Shown piece after piece: positions 19,511 through 28,829 of a stretch of 64,000 nucleotides of DNA. The notes beneath the pieces were generated by a model. It was not told where the DNA came from. It worked only from the letters and a program-made list of their open reading frames with translations, and searched no databases. The translations under genes were made by a program, and so were the position numbers. This DNA is from Paraburkholderia sp. (GTDB lineage Bacteria > Pseudomonadota > Gammaproteobacteria > Burkholderiales > Burkholderiaceae): positions 124,001 to 188,000 of the forward strand of contig SCRN01000014.1 of assembly GCA_004322045.1 (NCBI GenBank), in the 5' to 3' direction. The first letter of the stretch is position 1. The number at the start of each line of letters is the position of its first letter.

Positions 19511-19585
19511 ATGCAGTGGACTACCCCGACTTATACCGATCTGCGCTTCGGCTTCGAAATCACGATGTACATCGCCAACCGATAA
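19511..19585 (+). CDS. pqqA: PQQ precursor peptide PqqA
   Basis: 24 aa ([20 protein letters not shown] then IANR), with a good GGAGA ribosome site. The Glu and Tyr that are cross-linked to make PQQ are in EITMY (E16 and Y20, spaced E-x3-Y). The peptide is the substrate of the radical SAM enzyme PqqE with its chaperone PqqD. It is the first gene after the -24/-12 promoter and is followed by a strong hairpin, consistent with higher expression than the enzymes downstream. Confidence 0.97.
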   Translation: MQWTTPTYTDLRFGFEITMYIANR

Positions 19586-19598
19586 GGAGCCGGCGAGC

Positions 19599-19632
19599 GC
19601 CGCGCATGAAGACGATGCTCTTCGCGCGCGGC
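19599..19632 (+). other. Intercistronic hairpin between pqqA and pqqB
   Basis: A two-part stem: GCCGCGC pairs with GCGCGGC outside, and GAAGA with TCTTC inside around a 6-base loop. Placed right after pqqA, it may stabilise the short pqqA message or partly stop read-through. Confidence 0.6.
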
Positions 19633-19651
19633 CACTCCCGAGCGCATCGCC

Positions 19652-20575
19652 ATGTTGATTAAGGTTCTTGGTTCCGGCGCCGGCGGCGGTCTGCCGCAAT
19701 GGAACTGCAATTGCGCCAACTGTTCGCAGGCGCGTGCGCGCACGGGGCCGCTCAAGCCGCGTACGCAGTCATCGATAGCCGTGAGCGAGAACGGCGACGA
19801 TTGGGTGCTCGTCAACGCATCGCCCGACATCCTGACTCAACTGCGCGCCCACGCCGAATTGCAGCCTGCTCGCGCGCTGCGCGATAGCGGCATCGCCGCC
19901 GTCATGCTGTGCGATGCGCAGATCGATCACGTGACGGGTCTGCTCATGCTGCGCGAGCGCACGACACCGCTCCCGCTTTATGCGACGCAGCCCGTGCTCG
20001 ACGATTTGTCGAGCGCGTTGCCGCTCGTTCCCCTGCTCTCCCACTACTGCGGCGTCGACCAGCACGCGATCGTGTTGGGAGAGCCGTTCACCATCTCGCC
20101 GCTCACCGGTTTGCGATTCACGGCGATCGCGATCGACAGCGCACCGCCGCCCTACTCGCCGCATCGCGGCTCGCCGGTGACGGGCGACAACGTCGCGTTC
20201 GTGATCGAAGATGTCGCCACCTCGGCCACGGCGTTTTACGCGCCGGGACTTGCGCGCACGTCGCCTGCGATCCTGGCGGCGATGCGATCGGCCCAGCTCG
20301 TGCTCGTGGACGGTACGTTTTGGACCGATACGGAGATGATCGATCTAGGTCTATCGAGCAAGCGCGCGGCCGAGATGGGACATCTCGCGCAATGCGTCGT
20401 CAATGGCGATCCGGGCATGATCGAACTGCTCGACTCGCTGCCGAGGGCCTCGCGCAAAGTGCTGATTCATATCAACAACACGAATCCGATTCTCGATCCT
20501 CGTTCCGATGCCTACGCGACCGTGCGTGCGCACGGCATCGACATCGCCGAAGACGGAATGGAACTGCAGGTATAG
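19652..20575 (+). CDS. pqqB: PQQ biosynthesis protein PqqB
   Basis: 307 aa, full length. The N-terminus [19 protein letters not shown] and the following CNCANC cysteines are typical of PqqB. The fold is metallo-beta-lactamase-like, with the family text [20 protein letters not shown] and [10 protein letters not shown]. PqqB is an iron-dependent hydroxylase that acts on the excised Glu-Tyr precursor in the cytoplasm. It lies 66 bases after pqqA and 2 bases before pqqC. Confidence 0.97.
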   Translation: MLIKVLGSGAGGGLPQWNCNCANCSQARARTGPLKPRTQSSIAVSENGDDWVLVNASPDILTQLRAHAELQPARALRDSGIAAVMLCDAQIDHVTGLLMLRERTTPLPLYATQPVLDDLSSALPLVPLLSHYCGVDQHAIVLGEPFTISPLTGLRFTAIAIDSAPPPYSPHRGSPVTGDNVAFVIEDVATSATAFYAPGLARTSPAILAAMRSAQLVLVDGTFWTDTEMIDLGLSSKRAAEMGHLAQCVVNGDPGMIELLDSLPRASRKVLIHINNTNPILDPRSDAYATVRAHGIDIAEDGMELQV

Positions 20576-20577
20576 CC

Positions 20578-21297
20578 GTGAACGAGACCTCGCTTACCCC
20601 GCCGCTGCACGACACGCCCTGGACGCACGAACAATTCGAAGCGCAATTGCGCGCGCTCGGTGCTGGCTATCACATCCACCACCCTTTCAACGTGCGTCTC
20701 AATAGCGGCCGCTGCTCGCCCGATGAAATCCGCGGGTGGGTCGCAAACCGCTTTTATTACCAGATCAACATTCCGCTGAAAGACGCGGCGATCATGTCCA
20801 ATTGCGACGATCGCGCCACCCGCCGTCGTTGGGTGCAGCGCATTCTCGACCACGACGGCTATGGCGACGACGCGGGCGGCATCGAAGCATGGGTGCGGCT
20901 GGCCGAAGCCGTCGGCATCGAGCGCGATCGCTTGTGGTCGTTGTCGCAGGTGACGCCTGGCGTGCGGTTCGCCGTGGACGCCTATGTCAACTTCGCTCGG
21001 CGCGCGCCTTGGCAAGAGGCCGTCTGTTCGTCGCTGACGGAAATGTTCGCGCCGCAGATCCACAAGGACAGGCTCGCAGGCTGGCCCGACCTCTATCCTT
21101 GGATCGCCGCGCCGGGGCTGCAGTATTTCCGCAGCCGCATTCCGCTTGCCCAGCGCGATGTCGAACATGGCCTTGCGGTCACGCTCGACTACTTCAAGAC
21201 GCCCGCTGAGCAGCGGCGGGCGCTCGACATACTTCAATTCAAGCTCGACATTCTCTGGTCGATGCTCGATGCGATCGAACAGGCGTATTCGTCATGA
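20578..21297 (+). CDS. pqqC: Pyrroloquinoline-quinone synthase PqqC
   Basis: 239 aa from a GTG start two bases after the pqqB stop. The haem-oxygenase-like fold is shown by [21 protein letters not shown], followed by [20 protein letters not shown] and RILDHDG; HHPF, RFYYQ and the later EMFAPQIH contain the conserved active-site residues. PqqC carries out the final cofactor-free oxidation and ring closure giving PQQ. The stop overlaps pqqD (ATGA). Confidence 0.97.
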   Translation: MNETSLTPPLHDTPWTHEQFEAQLRALGAGYHIHHPFNVRLNSGRCSPDEIRGWVANRFYYQINIPLKDAAIMSNCDDRATRRRWVQRILDHDGYGDDAGGIEAWVRLAEAVGIERDRLWSLSQVTPGVRFAVDAYVNFARRAPWQEAVCSSLTEMFAPQIHKDRLAGWPDLYPWIAAPGLQYFRSRIPLAQRDVEHGLAVTLDYFKTPAEQRRALDILQFKLDILWSMLDAIEQAYSS

Positions 21298-21584
21298 CCT
21301 ACTCCAACGCCTGCAACGCCGCCGGAGGCGCGCCGCTGCGCCCGCGCCTTCGCCCGATCTTTCGCCTGCAGTGGGAAGCGGCGCAGGATTCGTACGTGTT
21401 GCTGTATCCGGAGGGGATGGTCAAGCTCAATCCGAGCGCGGGCCAAATCCTCGTGCGATGCGACGGCACGCGCGAGCTCGATGAAATCATCACGGAGTTG
21501 GAAGACCTGTTCAACGCTTCCGACCTCGCGCCCGACGTCTATCGGTTTCTCGATCACGCGCGCCAACGCGGCTGGGTCGACTGA
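21294..21584 (+). CDS. pqqD: PqqA-binding chaperone PqqD
   Basis: 96 aa starting in a 4-base overlap with pqqC. The family pattern is [20 protein letters not shown] then [14 protein letters not shown] and later [14 protein letters not shown]. PqqD is a small winged-helix-like RiPP recognition element that presents PqqA to PqqE. The pqqE gene follows 23 bases later as a separate ORF, not as the pqqCD or pqqDE fusions seen in some species. Confidence 0.96.
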   Translation: MTYSNACNAAGGAPLRPRLRPIFRLQWEAAQDSYVLLYPEGMVKLNPSAGQILVRCDGTRELDEIITELEDLFNASDLAPDVYRFLDHARQRGWVD

Positions 21585-21607
21585 CGAGCCCTATCGATCG
21601 CACCGCC

Positions 21608-22726
21608 ATGAACGAGACCGCTTCTCCTTCGCCGCCGCTGTGGTTGCTGGCCGAACTCACCTATCGGTGCCCGCTTCACTGCGCGTTCTGCTACAACCCA
21701 GTGGACTTCGCGAGTCATGGCCCCGAGCTCGATACCGATGCATGGCGGCGCGTCATCACTGAAGCACGCGCGCTGGGCGCGGCGCAGATCGGTTTTTCCG
21801 GCGGCGAGCCGCTCGTGCGCGACGATCTCGAAGTGCTGGTGGCACATGCGCGCGCGCTCGGCTACTACACCAATCTGATCACTTCCGGAGTGGGGCTGAA
21901 CGAAGCGCGCATCGCCGCATTGAAGGATGCGGGCCTCGATCACATTCAACTGTCGTTTCAGGATTCGACGCGCGAGCTCAACGATTTCCTTTCGAGCACG
22001 CGCACGTTCGAACTGAAGCGCAACGTCGCGCGCTTGATCAAAGCCTATGGGTACCCGATGGTGCTCAACTGCGTGCTGCATCGATTCAACCTGCCGCACG
22101 TGGCGCAGATCATCGAAATGGCGCTCGATATCGGTGCCGAATACCTCGAGCTTGCCAACACGCAGTATTACGGTTGGGCATTGCTCAATCGAGATCAACT
22201 GATGCCGACGGCCGAGCAATTGCGCGAGGCCGAGGATACGGTCAATCGATATCGAAAGCTCGCCGGGGACCGCTGCAAAATTCTATTCGTCGTCCCGGAC
22301 TACTTCGAACAGCGCCCGAAAGCCTGCATGAATGGCTGGGGCTCGGTCTTTCTCGGCATCGCGCCCGATGGCGCTGCGTTGCCTTGTCATGCGGCGCGGT
22401 CGTTGCCTGGGTTGGACTTGCCCAATGTGCGAGACGCCTCGGTCGCCGACATCTGGTACGAGAGCGCGGCGTTCAACGCATTCCGGGGCGAGGATTGGAT
22501 GCGAGAACCGTGTCGAAGCTGCGACGAGCGCAGCGTCGATCACGGCGGTTGCCGGTGCCAGGCGTATCTGCTGACGGGCGACGCGCGTGCCGCCGATCCC
22601 GTCTGTTCGAAGTCGCCCCATCATGGCGAAGTCGAGCGGGCGGTCACGCTCGCACGGCGCAGGCCCGGCGGCGAAGAGCGCCCGCTTTTGTTTCGGAGCA
22701 TGGCGGCTTCGCGCGGGCGCAATTAG
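21608..22726 (+). CDS. pqqE: Radical SAM PqqA cross-linking enzyme PqqE
   Basis: 372 aa. The radical SAM cluster motif CPLHCAFC is at residues 21-28. FSGGEPL follows as the SAM-binding loop. The C-terminal SPASM region holds auxiliary-cluster cysteines ([32 protein letters not shown]). PqqE forms the Glu-Tyr carbon-carbon bond in PqqA. It is the last gene of the pqq operon; the minus-strand reductase gene converges on it 48 bases downstream. A pqqF-type peptidase is not seen in the window. Confidence 0.97.
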   Translation: MNETASPSPPLWLLAELTYRCPLHCAFCYNPVDFASHGPELDTDAWRRVITEARALGAAQIGFSGGEPLVRDDLEVLVAHARALGYYTNLITSGVGLNEARIAALKDAGLDHIQLSFQDSTRELNDFLSSTRTFELKRNVARLIKAYGYPMVLNCVLHRFNLPHVAQIIEMALDIGAEYLELANTQYYGWALLNRDQLMPTAEQLREAEDTVNRYRKLAGDRCKILFVVPDYFEQRPKACMNGWGSVFLGIAPDGAALPCHAARSLPGLDLPNVRDASVADIWYESAAFNAFRGEDWMREPCRSCDERSVDHGGCRCQAYLLTGDARAADPVCSKSPHHGEVERAVTLARRRPGGEERPLLFRSMAASRGRN

Positions 22727-22773
22727 CGCGGATTAGCGCCCGGCTTTCGGATTTCGGCTTTCCGAAGGTGCCG

Positions 22774-23760
22774 TCACCACTGGTGATGGACATAGGGCGC
22801 GATCTTCTCCAGATACAACGTGCGCAGCGCGGCCATCGCGGCATCGGTCAGCGGCGGCAAATCGCTCGCCACATTGTTGGCCTTGGCCTGCTCGGGGTTC
22901 TTGGCCCCGGGGATCACGGTCGTGACGCCCTCGTTCATCAGGATCCAGCGCAGCGCGAACTGCGCCATGGTCACGCCTTGCGGAACGAGCGGCCTGATTT
23001 CGTCGACGGCCTTGAGCGCGATGTCGAAGGGCACGCCCGCGAACGTCTCGCCTTTGTCGAACGCCTGTCCCTCCCGATTGAAGTGCCGATGGTCGTCGGC
23101 CGCGAACGCCGTATTCGCCGTCATCTTGCCGGTCAGCAGGCCGGACGCGAGCGGCACGCGGACAATCACCGCGATCCCTCTTGCACGCGCCTCGCGCAAA
23201 AACAGATCGGCGGGACGCTGCCTGAACACGTTGTAGATCACCTGCACCGACTTGACGCCGGGGTATTCGATCGCTTTCAGCCCCTCCTCGACCTTTTCCA
23301 CCGAGACGCCGTAATGGCGGATCTTCCCCGCTGTCACCATGGCGTCCATGGCCTCGAACACTTCCGGCCGGTAGTACACCTCGGTTGGCGGGCAATGCAG
23401 TTGCACGAGATCGAGACAATCGGTGTCGAGGTTCGTGAGAGACCGGTCGACAAACGCGTTCAGATTCGCCGCGGTGTAGCCTTGCGCCACATGCGGGTCG
23501 AGCCGGCGGCCCGCCTTGGTTGCGACGAAGGGCTTCGGCCCGCCGCGTTCTTTGAGCACGGCCGCGATGATGCGCTCGGAACGGCCATCGCCGTAGACAT
23601 CGGCCGTATCGATGAACGTCGTGCCGCTATCGAGCGCCGCATGCAGCGCCGCCTTCGCATCGCTTTCCGACACGTCGCCCCACGAGCCGCCGATCGCCCA
23701 CGCACCGAAGCCGATCTCCGAAACGAGTTGCCCTAGGTTGCCAAATGGCCGTTGATTCAT
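22774..23760 (-). CDS. Aldo/keto reductase
   Basis: 328 aa from the ATG at 23760 (MNQRPFGNLGQLVSEIGFG), which has a GAGGAAAG ribosome site; the longer upstream frame has none. AKR features: FIDTADVYGDGRSE with the catalytic Asp and Tyr, FVATKAG with the Lys, DLVQLHCPP, and the NADPH-binding tail VIPGAKNPEQAKANN. The physiological substrate is not evident. It is 13 bases from the upstream SDR gene and probably co-transcribed with it under the divergent LysR regulator. Confidence 0.9.
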   Translation of the reverse strand: MNQRPFGNLGQLVSEIGFGAWAIGGSWGDVSESDAKAALHAALDSGTTFIDTADVYGDGRSERIIAAVLKERGGPKPFVATKAGRRLDPHVAQGYTAANLNAFVDRSLTNLDTDCLDLVQLHCPPTEVYYRPEVFEAMDAMVTAGKIRHYGVSVEKVEEGLKAIEYPGVKSVQVIYNVFRQRPADLFLREARARGIAVIVRVPLASGLLTGKMTANTAFAADDHRHFNREGQAFDKGETFAGVPFDIALKAVDEIRPLVPQGVTMAQFALRWILMNEGVTTVIPGAKNPEQAKANNVASDLPPLTDAAMAALRTLYLEKIAPYVHHQW

Positions 23761-23773
23761 TGTCTTTCCTCTT

Positions 23774-24547
23774 TCAAGGCATGAGTTGCCCGCCATTCAC
23801 TTCGATGATCTGGCCGGTGATATACCCGGACAGGGCGGGAGAAGCGAGAAACAGGAACGCACCGACGCACTCCTGCGGCGAGCCTTCTCTTCCCATCGGC
23901 ACCGACGCGGTTTGCTGCGCAAGCAGCTCCGGCGGCGTGTATTTGTCGTGGAACGGCGTCTGGATGAGACCAGGCGCCACTGCGTTGACCCGGATGCCGT
24001 CGTGCACGAATTCCTTGGCATGACCGCGCGTCAGACTACTGACAAAGCTTTTCGAGGCGCCGTACAGCACGGCGCCGGCGCCGCCTCCCGTGCGTGCAGC
24101 CACCGACGAAGTGTTGATGACATACCCTGAGGCCGCCTTGAGAAATGGATGGGCCGCGACGGTTGCCTCCCACACGGAGCGGGCGTTCAGATTGACCACT
24201 TCATCGAAATGACCGGGTGGCATTTGCGTCGACGCAATGCGCCCCAGCATGCCGCCGGCGTTGTTGATGAGGCCGTCCAGGCCGCCGAGCATTTGCGCCG
24301 CGGCCTGCACGAGGCGCGATGCAGCGCCGGGCTCGCCCAAGTCGCCTCGAATCAGGTGAATGCGCTCAGGGCATTCGGCGCGCAGCCCTTCAGCGGCCGC
24401 CTCGCTCCGGTTGAAGTGCGCCACGACATGCGCGCCTTGCGCCGCGAATGCGTGGGCCACCGCGGCGCCGATTCCCGTCGACGCGCCCGTGACGAGAACC
24501 TTCGTGCCGTCCAAATCGCTGATCCGCATGTGCTCGAAGTTAGGCAT
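23774..24547 (-). CDS. Short-chain dehydrogenase/reductase
   Basis: 257 aa from the ATG at 24547, chosen for its AGAGGAAA ribosome site over a longer frame. Classical SDR signs: the cofactor motif TGASTGIG near residues 20-27, NNAGG, the catalytic Ser in INTSSVAA, YGASK with Tyr and Lys, and a C-terminal GQIIEVNGGQLMP. It is an NAD(P)-dependent oxidoreductase of unknown substrate. It lies divergent from the LysR gene with a T-N11-A box between them, and upstream of the aldo/keto reductase. Confidence 0.9.
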   Translation of the reverse strand: MPNFEHMRISDLDGTKVLVTGASTGIGAAVAHAFAAQGAHVVAHFNRSEAAAEGLRAECPERIHLIRGDLGEPGAASRLVQAAAQMLGGLDGLINNAGGMLGRIASTQMPPGHFDEVVNLNARSVWEATVAAHPFLKAASGYVINTSSVAARTGGGAGAVLYGASKSFVSSLTRGHAKEFVHDGIRVNAVAPGLIQTPFHDKYTPPELLAQQTASVPMGREGSPQECVGAFLFLASPALSGYITGQIIEVNGGQLMP

Positions 24548-24640
24548 ACGTTTCCTCTGAAAAGATTCGCTCACCGGTGGCAGGCGTCGCACGTTGCCAG
24601 CATGGCATCGGCTAGGAGGCAAATGATTGCACGGCGTAGA

Positions 24641-24655
24641 ATGAACCGGATTCAT
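24641..24655. promoter_or_regulatory. LysR-type operator (T-N11-A palindrome)
   Basis: ATGAACCGGATTCAT, inside the larger inverted repeat AATGAA-N5-TTCATT. It lies between the divergent SDR and LysR genes, the usual place for an LTTR binding site. Confidence 0.65.
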
Positions 24656-24678
24656 TGGCCTATTGAATGGCATTCACC

Positions 24679-25611
24679 ATGAGCAAAACGGATCGGATCG
24701 ACTTCGCGGATCTGAAGTCTTTTCTAGCGATCGTCAGGTGCCGCAGCTTCAAACTCGCCGCGATCGAACTGGGGCAAACGCCGTCGGCCGTCAGCCACGC
24801 CATGCGGCGACTCGAAAATCGCCTTGGCGCAAAGTTGCTCAACCGAAGCAGCCGATCGGTGTCGGCCACCGCGGCGGGGCGCGATCTGGCGGGGCGGTTG
24901 GAGGACGGGTTCAATCTCATCGGCTCGGCGCTCGAAACGTTCGAAGCGCCCGGCACGGCGCGACTCGGAGAAATCCGTTTGAACGTATTCGCGGATGCAG
25001 CGCATTTGTTGATCGCCCCGGCATTGCCCGAGTTTGCGCGCCTGTGTCCCGACGTGCGCTTGACGGTGGTCGTCGAGAACAGGCCGATCGACATTGTGGC
25101 CGAGGGTTACGATGCGGGCGTGCGCTACGGGCACTACGTCCCTGAAGACATGGTGGCGGTGCCGCTCACGGGGCCGCAGCGATGGGTCATGGCGGCCTCG
25201 CCGGACTATCTCGAGCGACACGGCTCGCCGCGCAGTCTCAAGGACTTGGCCGGCCACACGTGTCTTCAACTGCTGCTCGGCGACAACTCGAGCTACCGAT
25301 GGGAGCTCAATGATGGCGGCGAGGCGCGCCGCCTGCGGGTGCCCGGCTTACTGACGATCAACGACACCGCGACGACGATCAGCGCATGCAAGGCTGGCTT
25401 GGGCATCGCATATGTGCTCGAAGCTCGCATCGCCGCTGAATTGGCGCGGGGGGAGCTGCGAGTCGTGCTGGAGAAGCACGCGTTCGCCGAGGACCCGTTT
25501 CATATCTATTACAGCAGCCGCCGTTACAAGCATCCGGCGCTGATGACTTTGATCGATATCGTACGTCGACAGCAGTCGCTTCCGAAGCTGCCGAGGGATG
25601 CAGGGCGCTGA
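24679..25611 (+). CDS. LysR-family transcriptional regulator
   Basis: 310 aa from the ATG at 24679; an in-frame ATG at 24667 is equally possible, since neither has a clear ribosome site. The HTH is at the N-terminus (DLKSFLAIVRCRSFKLAAIE, followed by TPSAVSHAMRRLENRLGAKLL). The effector-binding domain follows, with ADAAHLLIAPALPEF and ending in YYSSRRYKHPALMTLID. It is transcribed away from the SDR/AKR pair and most likely controls it. The inducer is unknown. Confidence 0.9.
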   Translation: MSKTDRIDFADLKSFLAIVRCRSFKLAAIELGQTPSAVSHAMRRLENRLGAKLLNRSSRSVSATAAGRDLAGRLEDGFNLIGSALETFEAPGTARLGEIRLNVFADAAHLLIAPALPEFARLCPDVRLTVVVENRPIDIVAEGYDAGVRYGHYVPEDMVAVPLTGPQRWVMAASPDYLERHGSPRSLKDLAGHTCLQLLLGDNSSYRWELNDGGEARRLRVPGLLTINDTATTISACKAGLGIAYVLEARIAAELARGELRVVLEKHAFAEDPFHIYYSSRRYKHPALMTLIDIVRRQQSLPKLPRDAGR

Positions 25612-25633
25612 TGGCCGGTTTGTGCCGGCCATC
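25610..25633. terminator. Bidirectional hairpin between convergent genes
   Basis: A perfect 9-bp stem GATGGCCGG / CCGGCCATC with a 6-base loop, right at the lysR stop and 22 bases from the stop of the beta-helix gene. There is no T-tract on either side, so termination is only probable. Confidence 0.5.
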
Positions 25634-25654
25634 CGAGACGGTCTGGATCCGCGC

Positions 25655-27259
25655 TTACTGCTCGTACGCCCCGATGTCGATGTTTGCTCCCTGAACCCGC
25701 GGGTTGCCGGCAAAGTCGACGGTGCCCACCACCGACGACCCGAGGTTGATTCCGGCGCTCACGGCAGGCGAGCTTGCCCCCACACGGAAATTGGGGCTGG
25801 TTAAGCTCATATAGAGCGGATTCGCGAACGAGGAATGGCCGTCATTGGCGGAGATCGAACGATAAGCCGGGAGTCCCGTGATCGACGCACCCTTCCAATA
25901 CCAGGCACTGGCGGCTGCCCCGCCGGTGGAGAAGTACACGTTGTAATCGGCGTCGACATCCGAAGAACTCGTGATCCCAGTGACGAACTGGTTCTGCGCA
26001 CCTTCATACACGATGTTGTTCTTGAAGACGTTGTTCGTGGAGAAGTACTGGATCTGGAACTCGCCCGAACCCGTGTTCTGCGTGTCGTTGTTGTAAAGGG
26101 AGTTGTTGACCAAATCGCAGTGATCCGTGCCGCCTCGGCTGGAATCGTATCCGCCGATCGTGAGGCCCGACAGGTTGTTCGCGTAGATGAGGTTGCTGCG
26201 AACGGTCACATAGCTGCTGAGCTTATTGGCGTGCTCGCTGGCTACCTCCACACCGAAGTCGACGTTATGCACGACGTTGCGTTCGATGGTGACGCGCGTG
26301 CAGCCGTCGCAGTAGATGCCGTCGGCGCCATAGGAATTGCCGTAAGCCGGATTCCCATATGACGTGATGTTGTAGACGGTGTTGCCGCTGATGGTGCCGT
26401 CGCGGGCCAGGTCGGTGGCCGTGCTGCTCGAAACGCCTTCGAATCCGATCGCGGCGATGCCTATGTTGTTGGTGTCATGGACGACGTTGTTCGTGATCGT
26501 CCAGTTCTGGACGTTGCCATCGACAGTGAGCGACTCACTCGATCCTAGCGTGAGGTGATCGATCTGATTGCCGTCGATCGTCAGTTGGCTGATGGCGCTC
26601 GTCGCGTTGCTGCCATAAGCCGCCAGCCCCATGGCGTTTGCGTTCGTGCTCCGCGCAGTATTCGCGATGTGGTGGATGTGGTTGCTCAGGATTTGGATGT
26701 TGGTGCTGGCTCCGGTGATCCATACGCCGAGGGGAACCCGGGCTGTGCTGGCCGTGGCGTAGTTGCGGATCTCGAGTCCTACGATCTTGATGTAGCTTCG
26801 GTCGATGATGTTGAAGAGCCCGCTCTGTCCCGAAGGCGGGACCAAGCCAGTCCCGTCGACGATGGCGGTTTCACCCGGATAGTTCTGGAACGTGATGTAG
26901 CCGCCTGAGGCCGAGCCGGAAACATTGACGGTGACGGACTCCTTGTAAGTCCCCCCGCGGACGTACACGGTATCTCCGGCGCGCGCCGCGTTGGCCGCGT
27001 GTTGGATGGTTCGCCAGGGGGAAGTGCTCGTGCCGGGGTTGGCGTCGTTCCCGCTCGTCGCGACATAATGTGCAGACGCCACCACGCTTGCTGAACTCGT
27101 GTTTGGGCTGGCGCTTGAACTGGCGCTACCTGAGCTGCTCGAGATACTGGCGGCACTGCTACCGCTCGTTGCGACATCGGACGTGGAAGAGCCCCCGCCA
27201 CAGGCAGCCAAAGAAGCTGCCAGAGCCACGGAAATCACCGTGAACGGACGCATCGACAT
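25655..27259 (-). CDS. Right-handed beta-helix lipoprotein (pectate-lyase-like fold)
   Basis: 534 aa. It has a lipoprotein signal with lipobox LAAC (residues about 16-19) and GGGSS after it. A Ser/Ala/Thr-rich linker runs to about residue 60. From HYVATSGNDANPGTSTSPW and IQHAANAARAGDTVYVRGGTY onward, a series of short repeats such as GLEIRNY, NQIDHLTL, ITNNVVHDTNN, ISGNTVYNI, IERNVVHNVDF and VRSNLIYANN marks a parallel beta-helix. This fold holds many extracellular polysaccharide lyases and glycosidases; no specific catalytic residues can be assigned. The anchor suggests an outer-membrane or surface location. Low-GC, Asn-rich wording differs from its neighbours and hints at transfer. Confidence 0.85.
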   Translation of the reverse strand: MSMRPFTVISVALAASLAACGGGSSTSDVATSGSSAASISSSSGSASSSASPNTSSASVVASAHYVATSGNDANPGTSTSPWRTIQHAANAARAGDTVYVRGGTYKESVTVNVSGSASGGYITFQNYPGETAIVDGTGLVPPSGQSGLFNIIDRSYIKIVGLEIRNYATASTARVPLGVWITGASTNIQILSNHIHHIANTARSTNANAMGLAAYGSNATSAISQLTIDGNQIDHLTLGSSESLTVDGNVQNWTITNNVVHDTNNIGIAAIGFEGVSSSTATDLARDGTISGNTVYNITSYGNPAYGNSYGADGIYCDGCTRVTIERNVVHNVDFGVEVASEHANKLSSYVTVRSNLIYANNLSGLTIGGYDSSRGGTDHCDLVNNSLYNNDTQNTGSGEFQIQYFSTNNVFKNNIVYEGAQNQFVTGITSSSDVDADYNVYFSTGGAAASAWYWKGASITGLPAYRSISANDGHSSFANPLYMSLTSPNFRVGASSPAVSAGINLGSSVVGTVDFAGNPRVQGANIDIGAYEQ

Positions 27260-27511
27260 GCGTGCTTCCTTATTAGGATGAGTTGTGGGAAGTGCGCGCG
27301 CGGGCGTCCGCGCGTTGGCACAGGATAAACGAGCTGTGTGAACAGTGCGGTACGAAAGGATAGAAAGTTGTGAGGATTTGTCACAGCGCGGGGTGGGCTA
27401 CGGTCCAAGAGCAAGCTTGCCCACGACTCACTACAATAGCGGGCAATTCGCATGTTCCCAGCCGTTGGCCATAAGCGCCGGCGGACCGTTGCCGCCGCTT
27501 CCGACGCCGTG

Positions 27512-28735
27512 ATGACTCCCGATATATCCGACCGCATTGCCGCTATCGCGCGGCGCCCGAACTCGCCTCGCTTCCTGCTGTTTCTGATTTGCTTGTTCTC
27601 GTCCGCGGGACAATTGGCGATCGACATCTACGTGCCGGCGCTGCCCGCGATGGCGCGCTACTTCGGGACGTCGCCGCAGGCGATCCAATCGAGCGTGTCG
27701 AGCTATATGGCCGCCTACGCGCTCGGGCAACTGATATTCGGGCCGATCGCCGACGCCTACGGACGCAAGCGCGTGCTCGCCTTCGGACTCATCGTTTACA
27801 CGATGGGTTGTGCGTTGTCGCTGGCGGCGCCGAACCTCGAAACGTTCATCCTCGCCCGCTGCCTGCAGGGCTTTGGCATCGCGGCGACGAATCTGCTGGC
27901 GAAGGCGATCGTCACCGATTCGTTCTCGGGCCAAGCGTTGATGCATGCGTTCACCTACATGGCAACCGCTTGGGGGCTCGCGCCGATCATCGCGCCGGTA
28001 ATCGGTGCGCATCTGCAAACGTGGTTCGGTTGGAAGTCGTGTCTGGTTTTCTTGCTCGTTTATTCGCTGGCCATGTTGGGCGTACTCTGGCGCTATCGTG
28101 AAACGCTGCCGTCACCGGTGCACCTCGAGCCGCGCACGCTGTTGAAGAATACGGCGATGGTGCTGTCGAACCCGGTATTTCAAAGCTGCTTTCTTGCACA
28201 AGGGCTTTGCTACAGCATCCTGCTCGTTTTCAATATCGTCGGGCCGTTCATGGTGCAGAACACGCTGCACCAACAGCCGACGTTTTTCGGCTATCTGGCC
28301 CTCGGCATTGGGTTGATGTACTTCCTCGGCGGGCTGTCGAATCGTCTTCATGGCCCGCGATTGCCGAGTGCGGAAACGCGGCTGCGCGTCGGCTCGCGCG
28401 TGATGGTGGCCGCATCGATCGTGATGGTCGCGCTCGCGTTGACAGTGGGGCTGCGAGTGTGGACGCTCGCCGTGCCGGTACTCGTGATGGGCCTGTGCGC
28501 GGGAGCGATGTACCCGACGCTGATGGCGAAGGGTAACTCGTTGTTTCCGCATATCGCCGGTTTGACGAGCGCAATTCTCGGCTGCGCGTTGTTGCTCGTG
28601 TCGTCGGCCATGATGGCGCTTGCGGGCTTTGTGTCCATCCATGTGCTGCTGCCGCTCGCCGTGTTTTTCCTGTTGCTCGCGATTACCGTTGTCGTGATGG
28701 TGACGAAGCTGTTGCGGTATTTGGGGCAGGTTTGA
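27512..28735 (+). CDS. Bcr/CflA-family MFS drug efflux transporter
   Basis: About 407 aa from the ATG at 27512 (MTPDISDRIAAIARR); an in-frame start at 27452 would add 20 residues, and neither has a clear ribosome site. Twelve hydrophobic segments are visible. The Bcr/CflA signature is present in LAIDIYVPALPAMARYF and the loop-2 motif GPIADAYGRKRVLAFG. A short tail VTKLLRYLGQV ends it. Members export drugs such as bicyclomycin and chloramphenicol or metabolites such as cysteine with proton exchange. It stands alone, so the substrate is open. Confidence 0.9.
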   Translation: MTPDISDRIAAIARRPNSPRFLLFLICLFSSAGQLAIDIYVPALPAMARYFGTSPQAIQSSVSSYMAAYALGQLIFGPIADAYGRKRVLAFGLIVYTMGCALSLAAPNLETFILARCLQGFGIAATNLLAKAIVTDSFSGQALMHAFTYMATAWGLAPIIAPVIGAHLQTWFGWKSCLVFLLVYSLAMLGVLWRYRETLPSPVHLEPRTLLKNTAMVLSNPVFQSCFLAQGLCYSILLVFNIVGPFMVQNTLHQQPTFFGYLALGIGLMYFLGGLSNRLHGPRLPSAETRLRVGSRVMVAASIVMVALALTVGLRVWTLAVPVLVMGLCAGAMYPTLMAKGNSLFPHIAGLTSAILGCALLLVSSAMMALAGFVSIHVLLPLAVFFLLLAITVVVMVTKLLRYLGQV

Positions 28736-28829
28736 GCGCGCCCGAGTTTCCGCCGAAATGTGGCAACATCCGCGCACGGCTCATTCAATAAGAGCGCGCG
28801 CAACTACGCCTATCTGACGGGGGATCGGC

